Shown here: one piece after another, positions 1 through 12,700 of the stretch
Position numbering within the stretch: the first letter of the stretch is position 1
Layout of the letters: the number at the start of each line of letters is the position of its first letter
NCBI RefSeq assembly: GCF_910592395.1
Contig: NC_088315.1
Location: 19,262,219 to 19,326,218 of the forward strand
Length of the DNA stretch: 64,000 bases
DNA from: Lineus longissimus
Taxonomy: Eukaryota > Nemertea > Pilidiophora > Heteronemertea > Lineidae
Reading direction: 5' to 3'
Program-made: the position numbers and the translations under genes
Notes under the pieces: generated by a model
Seen by the model: only the letters and a program-made list of their open reading frames with translations
Database searches by the model: none
Told to the model about the DNA's origin: nothing

Positions 1-619
1 AATGTCAGCAAATCTCGTAGCAATTTCAGCAAATCCCGAGGCAATTTTGCCCCTCCTGAATTTTTCCTACATTGTTTTCTTAACACAAAAACCACAGCAG
101 GTTTTTGGTCTTTGCCAATGTCACAGCCATTTTTGAGAACGGCTAATATGTTTGCTATTACAGAAGGGTCCTAACCCTGCTTTTTCTTAGTTCGTCCTGT
201 CCTTTTCTTTGCTAGGATCCCTGGAAGCAACACTATTTGCTTCAACCCCACTCAAAATCAAGGAAAAAACAGAATCTAACATTGCACATAAGCTTATGAC
301 ACATTTCAATCTTCCCCGTACAATATCTATGGACAACAAAGAACATTGAAGAAATAAAACAATGCTTTCGATGCAACAATGATTCACAGACGTCATAAAG
401 GTCTCGGTTGTTCACTAAGTTCCTACCGACTTGCCAGCGGTGTGCATCAAGGATGACACGACGTTGGTAGTTTAGCATGACCTAACTGAACTCGATAAAT
501 AAGTACTGGCACCACAATAAGCTGCACTCCAACAATCAATGGCACCTTTACAATGAACTGCACTCTGATAATCAATTGGAACATTTATCAAAGATCCTCC
601 TCCCACCAATACACCTATG

Positions 620-873
620 TACAGTGGAACCTCCCTTAGCGGGCACCTCTCTATTAAGGACAACCTCTCTATTAAGGACAACCTCTCTATTAAGGACAAC
701 CTCTCTGTTTAGCACAACCTCTCTATTAAGGACAACCTCTCTATTAAGGACACTAGTTTTAGTCCCAAATTGGTTGTTTCCAATCAATTTGACGTCTCTA
801 GTCAGGACACCTCTCTATTAGGGACAGCACTTGTCAGTCCCGAGGGTGTCCTTAATAGAGAGGTTCTACTGTA
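620..873 (+). mobile_element. TA-flanked inverted-repeat MITE (pogo/mariner-like), copy 1
   Basis: Begins CAGTGGAACCTCCCTTAG and ends GAGAGGTTCTACTG, flanked by TA on both sides. The inner unit ACCTCTCTATTAAGGACA is repeated about six times in a row, an expanded form of the family core. TA duplication and CAGT ends are typical of pogo/Tigger-type Tc1-mariner elements; no transposase is present. Downstream of the ERGIC2 stop. Confidence 0.85.
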
Positions 874-1254
874 AATATAATTTTGAAAGAAAGTTGGACC
901 AGTAGAGTACAGACCATTCACAATACAGAAGTCAAACCCGATAGCAAATTTTACACCCAATTTTTTCAAACCAAAAAGTCTCAAAGATTTTTCTGAAAGA
1001 AGTGGTGGTGGTGGGGGGGGGGGGGGTCGTGCGCCCACCCACTGCAGCCCCCTTGGACCCAACCCTGTACATTTATATTCTAGGGATGCGACAGTGTTTA
1101 GAGCGAAAACAAATAAATTTTTCCATGTGAAAATGTCAAGTAGACTAAAAGCTGGTTGTGCGAAATTCGCTCAATCTTACACCTGCAGTGGCAAGATTCA
1201 AAACCTCAGGCACAGTGTTGCACACATTGTATTTTTATAGCTTTCCAATAGTCC

Positions 1255-4200
1255 TCAAGATGTTGTAGGAAATATCGGTGCATCTGGAACGAGGTTGACT
1301 GGGGTAGTTGGCGGCGTTTCTGACGGCAGGGTAGTGATAGGTTCGGACGGAGATTGCGGTGCGTCAGACGGCGACTTGTATTTGCCAAACTTGTATCTGC
1401 AGCAGACGACATCAATGAGGCAACCAATGAGGGAATGTATCATACCTGGAAGAGATTAGACGAAGTGATGTCACTTACAAAGACTGAAAGACTTAAAGTC
1501 AAATTCAAATGGAATTTATAGCCCTTGATTACGAAATTTAGAACAGTATCAGGTATGGTTGATCCGAGGTTGATTCGCACTGACCTGAGGTTGCGAACAC
1601 ACCACCTATTATCCCACACAAACGTACGAGGAACTGACTGTAAGGTTGATGCGTCTCCTTAACGTGCACTTTGAATGACGATACGTCGTATTTGAGAAAT
1701 ATCCCCGGGACGCCGTGACTTCCTTTGTTGTGGTCGATAGAACGATTCTGAAAAATAAACAGATCGACTTCTTAAAATATCACTCAAAATACCCTCTTTG
1801 CTGTTGTTTATACTTTTTACTGGGTCATCAATTTGGTCTGAACGCACAAAGATCTGGACTTTTAGACTTCATCAAATGGTTGAAATATACAGGCAGATGT
1901 AGGCTGATACCCACATGTTCTGAGCCCCTCTAACTGGTTACAAACACACTAGACGGATGGACCATTGATACCTATGAACCTCCTACTGGTCAAATATTCT
2001 CTGCGGCAGGAATCAACCGCATCAGAAAGAGAAAATGGGGTTTTAACCTTTGAGTTCAACCTTCCATTCACGAGGCGATTTCATATTCAACGGGATCAAC
2101 AATCGTTTGCAGTAATTAATCGCACCAGAAAGTGTTATCAACGGGGCTGGAACCATCGACCTGCCAATCATGTGGAGATTTCAAATACAACGGGGTCAAC
2201 AATCGTCAAGGGATCATTACTGAGCAACATGATAACCACAGAAAGAACAACGCATGGTCACTTGTAGAATCTGGAACGCACAGCTAGAGCCACCTATCAG
2301 CCGACTCTATGCACTAAATTTCTAGGAAGCCATGCCCCATGAACCTCAACCAATGAAATCGCAGATAAACAACAACAAACCTGAACAGATAAACAACAAC
2401 AACAACAACAACAACAAACCTGAACACGTTGGGGTATCGCGGCTGACTTTTGTTAAGACGTAGCGTAAACTACATTCTCCGTTCGCAATAGTATTTAACC
2501 TGGTTGACCAAATTTGTAAAGTCATTCACTGAAAAAGTACCAATTGTACGATACGTCTGAATAGACAGGAGTCGTTGCATTTGTTTATTTAAACCCACAC
2601 TTGTAGAATCTGGCAACAACAATGAAATCAGCGATTCATTCATCCACTCACCCTCTCTGTTGCGGCAAACTGATACGTCTCTACGTTGGCTTGCGTCGTC
2701 TCAACCTTGGTCGGTACAACCTCGACGAAGTATTGAAACATATGGTAATCTGCAAGAGGAGAGGTAGACATTATACTAGCGATGTGACTTTTCGTGATTT
2801 GTTTTTAGCTCTCCCGGTGAGCTCTAACTGTCACGGAGCATACGTCATCCATTGGCGTCCTTTAGCACGGAACGTTTTATAACCAATTGGAGTTTGGACT
2901 TGAAGCTTTGTATGTAACACTAGGCAAAATCTCCTTCCAGGCTAAATCTGGTGTAATATGTTTCTTAATTTGGCCAAAAGGAGGCACCATCGTTGTCCTT
3001 TAGCATGGCACATTGCATAACCAATGGGGCTTTGGACTTGAAACTTAGTACAGTAGAACCTCTCTATTAAGGACACCCTTGGGACTGACTAGTGCTGTCC
3101 TTAATAGAGAGGTGTCCGCTAAGGGAGGTTCCACTGTACATATGTAACCCTAGGGAAGATCTCCATCTGGACCAAATTTCGGTCTAATCTGATTCTTGGT
3201 CTAGCCACCAGGGGGCAAACACAACAACACATAAAATGCTTTAGCTCGTTAACAAATGGCCAGAATCTCTTAAATTCAATGATATTTTAGAACTAGTGGG
3301 ACTTACTTTCATCCGATATCTTGATGTCTCCGTCCAAAGGGTTAACGACACCTGGTGTGACCTCTCCAAACGACAAGTGGTCGATTCGGTGAGAGAAATT
3401 GTAATCTGAAATATCGGGTGACGAAATATGAATAAATGCAGAAATATGAATAAAAAACTTTGAAAATGATTTGTCTTAGGATTTGTGTTATGAAAACGTC
3501 TGTTACTAAAAACAACAAGTAGTTTAATTGTAGAAGGCACCTTGAGTTGACTGAGTCTCTTGAGAATTAACAATGAACTTGTTCTTTTTTCAGCATACTG
3601 CCAACAAATTTACTCATAATATAGGCAACAAAAGGTAAACAAAAAGAAACTGAAATGAGAATGCTTGTGACATGAGTACGAAGCAATGTACAGGCCTTCC
3701 ATTACATTATTTTAGAAAGGCCTACAACCTTTCCCTAATTGGTCTCATCTGTCATGATTTCATCACATTTCGGTCAAATATATCGGCTTCATCTTCTGCA
3801 TGAATTCACCAAACATCCAAGTTTCTTGTGAAGTAGATAATAACTTGCTTTGTGATAGCATTTGTAAAGGTAAAATTTCAATGTCTTGGAAATGCTTCAG
3901 TGAGGGTCATATGAAACCAAAACATCTCCAAATTTTGAAATAGCATAAAAGGGCATCTAGCATGTAATGCAAAGGCCTGGTGTATGTACGACAATGAAAT
4001 GGACTTGACAACTAAGAGGTATTAACAGTTCACAAGAAAGAGGCTTTCACAGTATATACACAGTTCACAAAGACATCCACTTCTCTTCACAATAACTAGA
4101 CTATTGTCCATTTCACAAGAAAATGGCATTGTATGGAAAAGAACCATAAATATTGGAAAAGTTCTTGGTATTTCTCTTCAAACAGCTCATTCCTGGTCAT

Positions 4201-7200
4201 GCTTTATTTCATTCTGGCAAAATAAGCATTTTTTGAGACTTTGGACTTTCGTAGTTTCAGATGAAATCTTTTGTTTAACTGCCGCGTTTTCTTAATGAAA
4301 TTCCCAAAAAATCGGCATTTATTTGTGAAGTGGACTGTAGGCTTGGTTGAGGATGGTATATATAGGCAATCACAACCAGAACCCCTAAAATTTTACATTT
4401 TCAGATTGAGAGCCTAGTGTGACCAGACAATTTTAAATTCCTTGTCCAAAATGAAAGAGTATAGCCTATACAGATAAACATTTGACAATGACATTGAATC
4501 GCTACACTTTGACAGCATGCACGACAAGTTCAAAATTCCGGGAGGGGAAAATTCAGTGATCAAGGATCAGATACCCTCTCACCAGGAGGAGGAAGCCACT
4601 GCTGGCCACAACAACCAGGCAGCAAAAGAAAGACCTCATGGTCACACACCACATGTTCTTTTGTTCGTTATGCCTATATTTAGGTTTGTTTTGGCTGGCA
4701 GTGACCTCCTCCGCCTGGTTTGTAAGTGATCCTGACGACTGCAACGCAGACTCACAATGAAAATTTTGAGACGCTGCAAATTTTCCACCACGAAGAAATT
4801 AGGTACGCACGATTACATATTCTATTCAAACACAACAGAACACATCTCATTGGTTGGAAATCAGGAGGCACTTAACAATTCCGGTAATTGCAATCAATGT
4901 ATTTTGATAAAATCAGGCTATTTTCAAAATAGTGTGTCTTCCTAATAATCCTGGCTGCTCTAGCCTTTCAACAGAAGCGCCACAAGTGGCCTTCTCTCAG
5001 AAATATTTTTCCAGAATGATCTAGAATAAAAATTGTCAAATGATCTCAATTTCCAACATTGAAAAACACCAACAAATTTCAGCCATGACAATTGGGGTTG
5101 TGCAACTAGAATGCCACCTACAGGTATCACAGAGTACTAATTTACCTTCGTCAATCAACTCGGCACCGTGGAAATGGGCGTTAACCTTGATATGTTTAAA
5201 ATTTAGGGGTCTGGATGTAAAAGACGGACAAATTTTGATTAGAATGAGGGGTGGACAGGCAAATTTCAGGAGGTTGCTGATTATGTTACGACATGCATAA
5301 CAAGAGCAAGATAGAATTTATCATAAACCTCAAAATTTATGGGCCGTTTTAATTTTTACAATTCGTGAACATTTCTGAGAAAAAAATGTCACAATTATTT
5401 GTTTGGTGCATGACAAATTTTCCCCTAGTTTCACCAAAAAAATTTTCTGCGATTTTTATTTTGCTAATCTAGGTTATTTGCAAAATCAGCAAAAACAAGA
5501 CACCTCGGAAATTTAACGGTTTCCTGTGGACTCTTGAACATTTGAAATGTAGACTGGTTACTGATCCAACAAAGTTTGTGTAAACTGAAGGATCACAAAC
5601 CTGTCAACACAAAATGTGTAACTTCATTCCTTGCTCTAAAGAATTGTCTGCATCCTGCTAAGACCACTTTATAGTCCATTTCGCAAGAAAACGACACTCC
5701 GATTTTTTGGCAATTTCACACTGAGAACAGATGAGCAAAATGTCTTATTTCATGAGAAACTTCTGGACGATCTACAAAGACTCCAAAATCAGACACAACA
5801 AGCCAAGATTGAGCAATTTGAAGCTAAAGTGAGGCACTGTCAAAGTTTCACCGGCACTTTTAGGTTTTTCGAGTGTGAGGTCATCCACTTGCGATATGGA
5901 CTATAGTTCTGATCACAAATTATCGTGAATTGTTAAATGGCCTGAATTCCAACGCAAACACGAAAAACAAAAACGTCAATAAATCCTGCAACAAAATGAT
6001 GAATTGTCTCGGAAACTATCAAAGTGTGTGATCAGATTGCCACCTATAGGCGACTAATCACACTAGGTTACCTTCGTCTTCGATATCAGCACCGATGTGA
6101 AAGTGCTCGCCAACTTGAAAAGGTAAGTTTATGGGTCTGGGGTGGTGGAAAGACAGACAAATCAAAGGCAAAAGAAGCGGTTAGATTTAAGGAAGTTGCG
6201 GTTAAAGGACATGCATCACACCCTCTGTATTAGCTTTAGTTGCATGCTACTACAGTTAGGCACCAATTGAGGGTATTCCTGATGACACCTTCTTCAGACA
6301 GAGAAAAGATGTCCATCAAAACCTACTCATGTGTCTCATCTTGATGGGTTCAAATGCTTCCCCTGGCCTCAGCACCATACAACAAGGTATCTCAAAATTA
6401 CCAATTCTTTCGACATGTATTATCATCAACTGGCTTTCTCTCACACCTGATTGACTCCTCTCTCCACTTTTCAACCTTCTTTTGGCGCAAACATTTTGCA
6501 GATCTCACAAATTTGGGTGCTGCCCAGTCGAAAGTCTTGCATCAAAATCTAACCCATCTGATGATGAAGTTCTAATTGCGTAAGGTAACGTCAGACGACA
6601 TTTGTCATGACGTCATCCTCAATGAGATTTTGGCAATAATTCACACAACGTTAAGAGGGAAATGGCTGATGATAGATGGCATGCCAAAAATTCGGAGTTA
6701 CAGTTTGTTGACGCATGTCCTTTTATGGTTAAAGGCATTTAGGAAGATAAATGTCAGGTTAAAACAAAATTGCATGCAGGATACAGGAATGTGAGCAGGC
6801 CTAAAATACTGTGTTGACCTATTAAGCTGGTTTTGAGACGCCTGTACAAAAGGCCTATATCCTGGGTAATAGGGCTATGTGAAACAGGCGCGTAAAACTG
6901 GCTCAAAAACATTTTCACAGTATATTTCGATTTAACTGTATAGTGTATGCAGTTTATGAGAGGTGCACAAGTTTTTATTGCAATCCGATTTTTTGAATTT
7001 TCATTGAAGTTGGTCGTCTCAAATTCCTGAATTTACCAAGCAGAAGTTATGAAAACAGAAGTTGATCATGCAAATTAAACTAAAGAAGTATGGGAGGACA
7101 GATCATGCAAATTATACGAGGTCATGTGAAGGTCACGATTGGTTTAGGATGAAGGACATTTGAAAATGGCCAGAAAGTTACGACATTTTTTTTCTTCAAG

Positions 7201-10200
7201 TAAGACAGACTATCGGGAGTAGATTGTTCATCAGGACCTTCCGGTGCCAAGGAAATAATTCAAGACACCGACGCCACAAGCTACAGTGCCCACCCCAAGG
7301 GGCCGCATACCCGAAGAATTTTTATCTCTTGTTTTCCTTTTAGCAAGGCTACACTTTTCACAATGAATGGGCCTCCTCAAACTTCTTAAAGTTGGTCTGT
7401 GAAGCAACCCAGAAACTCATTTCGCCAATTTCTGGTTGCACATTCCCCCTCTGGGTTCTTGAGTCTCATATCTTTGCTGGCCATCCTGCCAAACAGGAAA
7501 TACAGCCGGGTAATTGGGGTCGGTTCTGACATGATGTGATGTCACACCGTCAGTGGTGAATTGCTGTTAGTTTGCCATGGGTCAACCATGGTGAAAATGA
7601 GACACAGATCTCCCTGAGGGCTCTGAGGTCTTAAACCTGTACTGATACTGTCAGTCTGTCCACAATCCTGAACCAGGTGACCAACACACAATCATTTTAA
7701 GCTTACCAGATGTTTGAACCGTCATAGCTAAGTGAGCATGGCCAGATGGGAAGACAGGAATTGACCTAGGCAGACGATATCAATCTTGTTACAACAATTT
7801 GTTACGGCGCATCTCATTGGTCAGTCCAAGACGCCTGCTCTGAATGAACCAATCCAGATGCTCCTTACAAATTTATCTCCACAGAAATCAATTTTCACAG
7901 TTTGTAAGGGCATCTCTCATTGGTCAGTTCAAAAAGACTGCATTGAATAAACCAATGAAGATACTGCAAACAAATTGACATCCTAATTAGGCATTTTATT
8001 TTTCATGTAGGGGTCAGTATCTCTAGAATGATAAAAACTTCTTTAGGGAGGTCCTTAAATATCCTACCACCGCCAAACCTGAGATTTCATGGCATAGGGC
8101 CGAGGGGACCCTCCATTTAGAATGTACGCACAATTTTCCGATTTTTCAGTACACCCTCAATCCCCCTTTGTACACTTTCACGCTGTCGCTGGACCCCAGA
8201 TACGTCCTCCTACCTTTGTTCTACTGATCAAAATAGACGATTGTTCCCATGTGACTGTTCTATCAAAATGTACGTACTAAATGAATGGCCCCTCAAGTAT
8301 ATATACCGGTAGTGCTTAACCGTTACCCTATAAACGCATCCCAAAAACAATCTAGGCAGGCTGTGGGTATAGATTGAAAAAAATAAACCACCAATGCTGC
8401 AAGTTGAATTGCTCTATTTTGAAGAAAAAAACACAAGAATGAAAAAATATGTAAAGTCACTGCTAAATTTCCTCGCCATATTATTTTGACGATTCGTGCA
8501 AATTTATGAAAAATATAACTGAGATTCGCAAAAAAATGAAAATTGTGAAAGTTTCATTTTTTTCAGAAATTTTCACAGATCGGAAGAAAGAGTGAAGTTT
8601 TTGCACTTTTTAGTAATTGATGATGATACCATGTACAGATAACCTCTTCCAAAACTCTCGTCACGCACTTTTTATGTTTGACAAGAGTCGGGAAATGAAC
8701 AAACTTGAAAAAAATTTGAAATTTTATTTCATGGAGCAATTCAACAAAACAGTCTTTGATTCAAACTAACTCCTGACTACAATTTAGAAAAAACTGATCC
8801 TTACGAATTTGTTTCAAATCGTCACTATAGACTTTGAGACCATGTACATGCTTCCCGTTAGTGTATTCAGGTGAAATAACTCTAGTGATGACAAGCAAAA
8901 CATCATGAAAAATCTTCTTTTAAATCAGCACAATCAGTCAGAATAAGTACTGCCTCTTGAAAGCGCTTTGAGACAGTAGACAATACAGTGAAAAGCGCTA
9001 TTGAAAAAAATCATTATTTTTATTATAATTGTTATTATTAGTACTATTTTCTATTTATGTACAGCTGTCCCAGAATGCAACCCTTACTTATTCTTTCTTG
9101 GCCGTTATAAACTCTCATGGTGTGCATATGGGTGCCCCCTGGCATATTGGGGATAACTCTATCAAAGTAAACACACAAAAAAATAATAAAACTGTAAAGG
9201 CCCTAAACTTTCTTTGGAGTCAATGTCTGAATTAATTTGAATAATGATCGTTTTAATCAAATTCTTAGAATTCTTAGAAAGAATTAACAACAATTTCTTA
9301 ATGTGAAAACAGAATTAATTTCAGATAATTCTAAGGTAAAGAGCTATTGTGTTAAAAAACATCAGACTGTCAGAATGAGCCAGAAAATAGTTCTAGAATA
9401 GAAAGATTTTGAGTTGCCAAATTCAGTCAAGATCTGCACACACATGGCTGGGTGTTCTCCAAACTAGCCTTTTAATTTCAATGTCACATCAACAAGCTAA
9501 TATTCAAGGGAAATTGACAACAGTCGTCACAATCCAATCTGTTGTTGAGAATAATGGCTGGGAGATTATTTTGAAGCTGACAGAGGCTCTGTGTGGAGGC
9601 CCAAATGTGCAGACTCTTCAAGAACTTGAATACTTTCTAACAGAATCCTTTAATAGCAACAAGTACACTTACTTTCCAGCTGTTATATGAAAATTGCCGG
9701 CGACTTTGTTGACGACCAGCGAGCCATGGATGCGACAAGCGTCAGGCTCCTCATCAGATTCGGGCGTTGTCTCCCTGGAAAGAAAGGAACAAATTTCAAA
9801 CCGCGGATCTGGAAACCATTTGCGCAGTATACCAGAGTGTTACCTACTAAACCAAAAGTTTCAGTGATGCGACAATTCATGTTCTTCATCGTTAGATTTA
9901 GCTGAAGAAGATGAAGAATATTATTACAACAGGGGGTTATTCCTCCGCCAAGGTGATGAGCACTTTTGCATGCCACTACATTTAGGTACCAATTTCTTTT
10001 GCCAGGCAGACAATCAACATTCTATGGATTATGGAGCTTGGATCTGGTCTAAACATTCAAGCACCATACACAAAGTTAAACTACCGGTACACATCAAATA
10101 ACCATTTCAGGAATTTTATCTTATCATTGACCGAAGGACCGCCTCACCTGGCTGGCATACCGGACATGCCACCGTAACCCGTCTTCCACAATATCTCATG

Positions 10201-11855
10201 CATCGCCGCGTACTCCTGCCTGATGTAGTTATTCACATGTTGAATTGTCTGCTGGTATTGCCTCTGGAGAGGTGAGAGCTCGAAATATGCTGGCTCCTCC
10301 TTGAGGGAGCCGAACGACTCGGCATTGGCTCCGGTGAGATCGACAACGTCTGCTCCTAGTACTGGAAATGAAAACAGATGGAACCTCCCTTAGCGGACAC
10401 CTCTCTAAGACACATTCCTTATCAAGAACACTTGTTTCGGTCCCAAATTGGTAGTCTTCATTCATTTTGACCTCTCTAATCAGGACACTTACCTATTAAG
10501 GACAGCATTCGTCAACTCCTTGGGCGTCCTCAATAGAGAGGTTCTACTTTATCAAATTAGGAGATAAGGAATGGTGGCTAGGCGAAATTTGTAGCCAGTC
10601 TGGCCCAAGTGAGAAATCGTCCAAGACATTTTACAGGTATGTCAAAACTACATTTGTATATATTTTCAAACCACATCTCAAACAGCTTTAACAATGAGCT
10701 CTTACCAGTACCTTGGCATCTGGCTTCAAAGTGTCAATTGCCACAGTATGTTCGACAACGTAGATATACGTCTTTGGGCACCGAGCAATTGGGTGTGAAA
10801 GACGTATATCAACGTTGTTGGGCACCCAAGGTGTTATTCATGCCTTGGAATCCTACACAAAACAGTTAACAAATGTATACTTACAATCACAAGTCATGGC
10901 CACAGTAAGATCTACATTTATTTTTATTTTTCTGGAAGAAAGAATCAATCAGAGAATGAAATTTCAATAGCAATGCTTGTTGAAGAAGAACCATTCCACT
11001 GTATTTTTTTACCTGTGTTTGCTCAACAGGCTACAAGCAAAACTATGGCCACCACTCTGTGGCTGACTGTCGCAAGGGTAGTTCTGACAGAAATGCGAGG
11101 TCAATTTTGTCAGAGTTTCGACATACTCCGAGTCTGTCAGAATCCGAGTCAGTACTGCCTATTGGGATGCCGATACCCTCGACAAAATTTAAACAAGCCA
11201 GAGTGACAAAACTTGGCAGGAATACTGCTTTTACATCAGTGCACAAGTTTACATAGATTCAAGTACAGATGTAATATCAAAATCTCCAGTTCAAGTTTTT
11301 GTACCAACGAACGTGACCTTTCATTCAAGAAGAAATGCTTACTTTTCAAATTCCTTGTCAACCTCATAATCATATTTGAGTGTGCTGTTGGAATAATATC
11401 TGATTTCAGAGATTACTAGGATGGTGATGACAAGAAACGTCACAATGGAAACTGTAAATAGAAAACACATAATCCCAATGACATCACCCCAAATACAAAC
11501 ACTTCTATTTGCCAATCCAAAAAATTCCAGAAACTCAAGGAAGCATCCGACTCTTGTGTGAAGCCCTTGTGCGGCTGCCTCTTTCAGAAGCTTTCTGATG
11601 CATTTTCATTTACCTATGGGGGCCTGCCCTACACTTTTTGCCAGCACTTTTCCATTACCCTGCCTTACCAGATTTCTGAAAGAAGCATTCATGTGGGTGC
11701 GGCCTTCCGGGGTAGGGGGCCTGGGCCCGAGCTGACTTACCTCCACCTCCAGCAACTGTGGTCTCCTGGTAGCTATCAGGCACCTTAGGAAATGCATCCA
11801 GCTCCTTCACTGCTTTCAGCGGTTCTTTCTTGGCTGCAATCACCCTTCTTCTCAT
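1255..11855 (-). CDS. ERGIC2: ERGIC2 (Erv41-type ER-Golgi intermediate compartment protein 2), complete CDS, 10 coding exons
   Basis: ERGIC2 cycles between ER, ERGIC and cis-Golgi with ERGIC3/Erv46 as a cargo receptor. Coding exons (minus strand): 11855-11741, 11451-11343, 10931-10885, 10361-10148, 9774-9673, 7765-7707, 3405-3307, 2749-2652, 1747-1585, 1445-1255. All introns are GT-AG, every phase agrees, and the sum is 1197 nt = 398 residues plus stop (the human protein is slightly shorter). Diagnostic blocks: KELDAFPKVPDSYQET after the start, TM1 at about residues 39-56, KYDYEVDKEFEK, INVDLTVAMTC, GADVVDL, DACRIHGSLVVNKVAGNFHI, SGHAHLA, YNFSHRIDHLSFGE, MFQYFVEVVPTK, GSHGVPGIFLKYDVSS, then TM2 at about 316-345 ending in CCRYKFGKYK. 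The start ATG lies 17 nt into an exon with its own acceptor, so a non-coding 5' exon lies upstream. The last roughly 50 residues are a Pro/Thr/Ser-rich cytosolic tail. Family identity is very secure; the tail and 5' UTR are less so. Confidence 0.95.
2370..2415 (+). repeat. (AAC)n microsatellite
   Basis: Two runs of AAC interrupted by a duplicated ACCTGAACA; in an ERGIC2 intron. Confidence 0.85.
2850..3235 (+). repeat. two diverged units related to the AGGTGAGCT repeat, with a nested MITE
   Basis: Two units (about 2850-2995 and 2996-3235), each with TTTAGCAYGGMACRTT, AACCAATKGGRSTTTGGACTTGAARC and a RCCAMMAGGRGGCA-like end, match the internal unit of the repeat at 39781-40915. MITE copy 2 interrupts the second unit. 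Confidence 0.65.
3049..3138 (-). mobile_element. TA-flanked MITE, copy 2 (86 bp, internally deleted, nested)
   Basis: Shortest copy: the two ends almost meet. It is flanked by TA and sits inside another repeat (about 2850-3235) in an ERGIC2 intron. Comparison with the sister repeat unit shows the undisturbed site, confirming the TA duplication. Confidence 0.85.
5030..5300 (+). repeat. dispersed repeat, related to 6020-6240
   Basis: Shares with the next copy an order of blocks: GCCACCTA, AGG, ATCACA, CTAATTTACCTTCGTC, ATCA, GGCACCG, GGGTCTGG, AAGACRGACAAAT, GACATGCAT. Function unknown. Confidence 0.45.
6020..6240 (+). repeat. dispersed repeat, related to 5030-5300
   Basis: Blocks GATTGCCACCTATAGGCGAC, TAGGTTACCTTCGTC, ATCAGCACCG, GGGTCTGGGGTGG, GACAGACAAATCA and GACATGCATCACACC line up with the copy 1 kb upstream. 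Both are inside one ERGIC2 intron. Confidence 0.45.
8945..9045 (+). repeat. 3' end of a LINE/SINE-like retroelement
   Basis: CTTGAAAGCGCTTTGAGACA then AAAAGCGCTATTGAAAAAAA and an AT-rich repeat tail. The GAAAGCGCTTTGAGAC...GCGCTA pattern is characteristic of CR1/L2-type 3' ends. In an ERGIC2 intron. Confidence 0.5.
10375..10549 (+). mobile_element. TA-flanked MITE, copy 3, adjoining an ERGIC2 splice acceptor
   Basis: Starts CAGATGGAACCTCCCTTAG and ends GAGAGGTTCTACTT; both ends are slightly mutated. It lies in the ERGIC2 intron with its left end 13 bp from the exon at 10361, so on the minus strand the element supplies the sequence just upstream of the polypyrimidine tract. Confidence 0.8.
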
Positions 11856-12539
11856 CTTGATCCCAGCGATACCTGAAATGAGATTATTACAGATGACTTT
11901 CATGTCCATATCAGAGCTGGGTGCCAGGTATTTGGCCGATCTATGACGTCAAGACACCCAAGTCGAAATTAGCCACTTAGTTCAAATTACTAGGGTCACA
12001 AAAAAGGGGCAGTCGGCTTGGAGCCAGCTTGAAAAAGATGTATCAATAAAAGAGAGCTTAAATACGCATAAACGAACTATCTGCATAAACAAAATTTGTT
12101 TGAAAAACGACCTCTATGCACTCGACCACGACAGCACGAGCTTAGGCAGGCTCCCCACCCATAGCCACCAATTTCATGTTCTCCAATGATGCACGATACA
12201 CCACCACGGTGGTCGCCGGACTGTTGACGCAAAGTACCCATTAACATTTACTGATGATACATGAGGAGTGGCATGCAAGAAAACACAAATGAAGCAGTTT
12301 TGAGCATCATGCAGTTGAGTATCACTCCCCGCATTCAATCAGGCGGCATTATGAGCACTTTTTTTCAAACTCATCCAATTTTTGGACATTTCACACAAGC
12401 ATTTGACACAATTTAAGCACTTAAATGGTATAAAAGGTTTTTATTTACAATGCTAATCGTGAATCAATGTCAAAATACGGCACACTTCGATAAAAATCAG
12501 CGTTTTGATAGCTTCATCTCCTCAGATTTTGCCAAGTTG

Positions 12540-12700
12540 GCCAATTATGCAGTAGCGCCAATATTCCGCCCGGTAGAGGAAAATGGAACTAAATATTTGT
12601 AACACGGCCCCTGATTGGTCAATATTCCAAGATGGCACCCAGCACGATTTTTCCAAAAAGTGATAAAAAGCGCACAAAAAGCGCGCTATAATGTAACTTT
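12540..12700. promoter_or_regulatory. putative bidirectional promoter between ERGIC2 and the RING gene
   Basis: The two divergent genes both begin translation in an exon preceded by its own splice acceptor (minus at 11873, plus at 13551), so both transcripts start between them. This stretch holds an inverted CCAAT box (CTGATTGGTCAAT near 12611-12623), a YY1-like CCAAGATGGC at about 12628-12637 and a TTCCGCCC block near 12566. Such a combination is typical of TATA-less housekeeping promoters. No first exon could be fixed; a GTAAAC donor at 13204 is one candidate end of a plus-strand leader exon. This is inference from motifs only. Confidence 0.35.
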
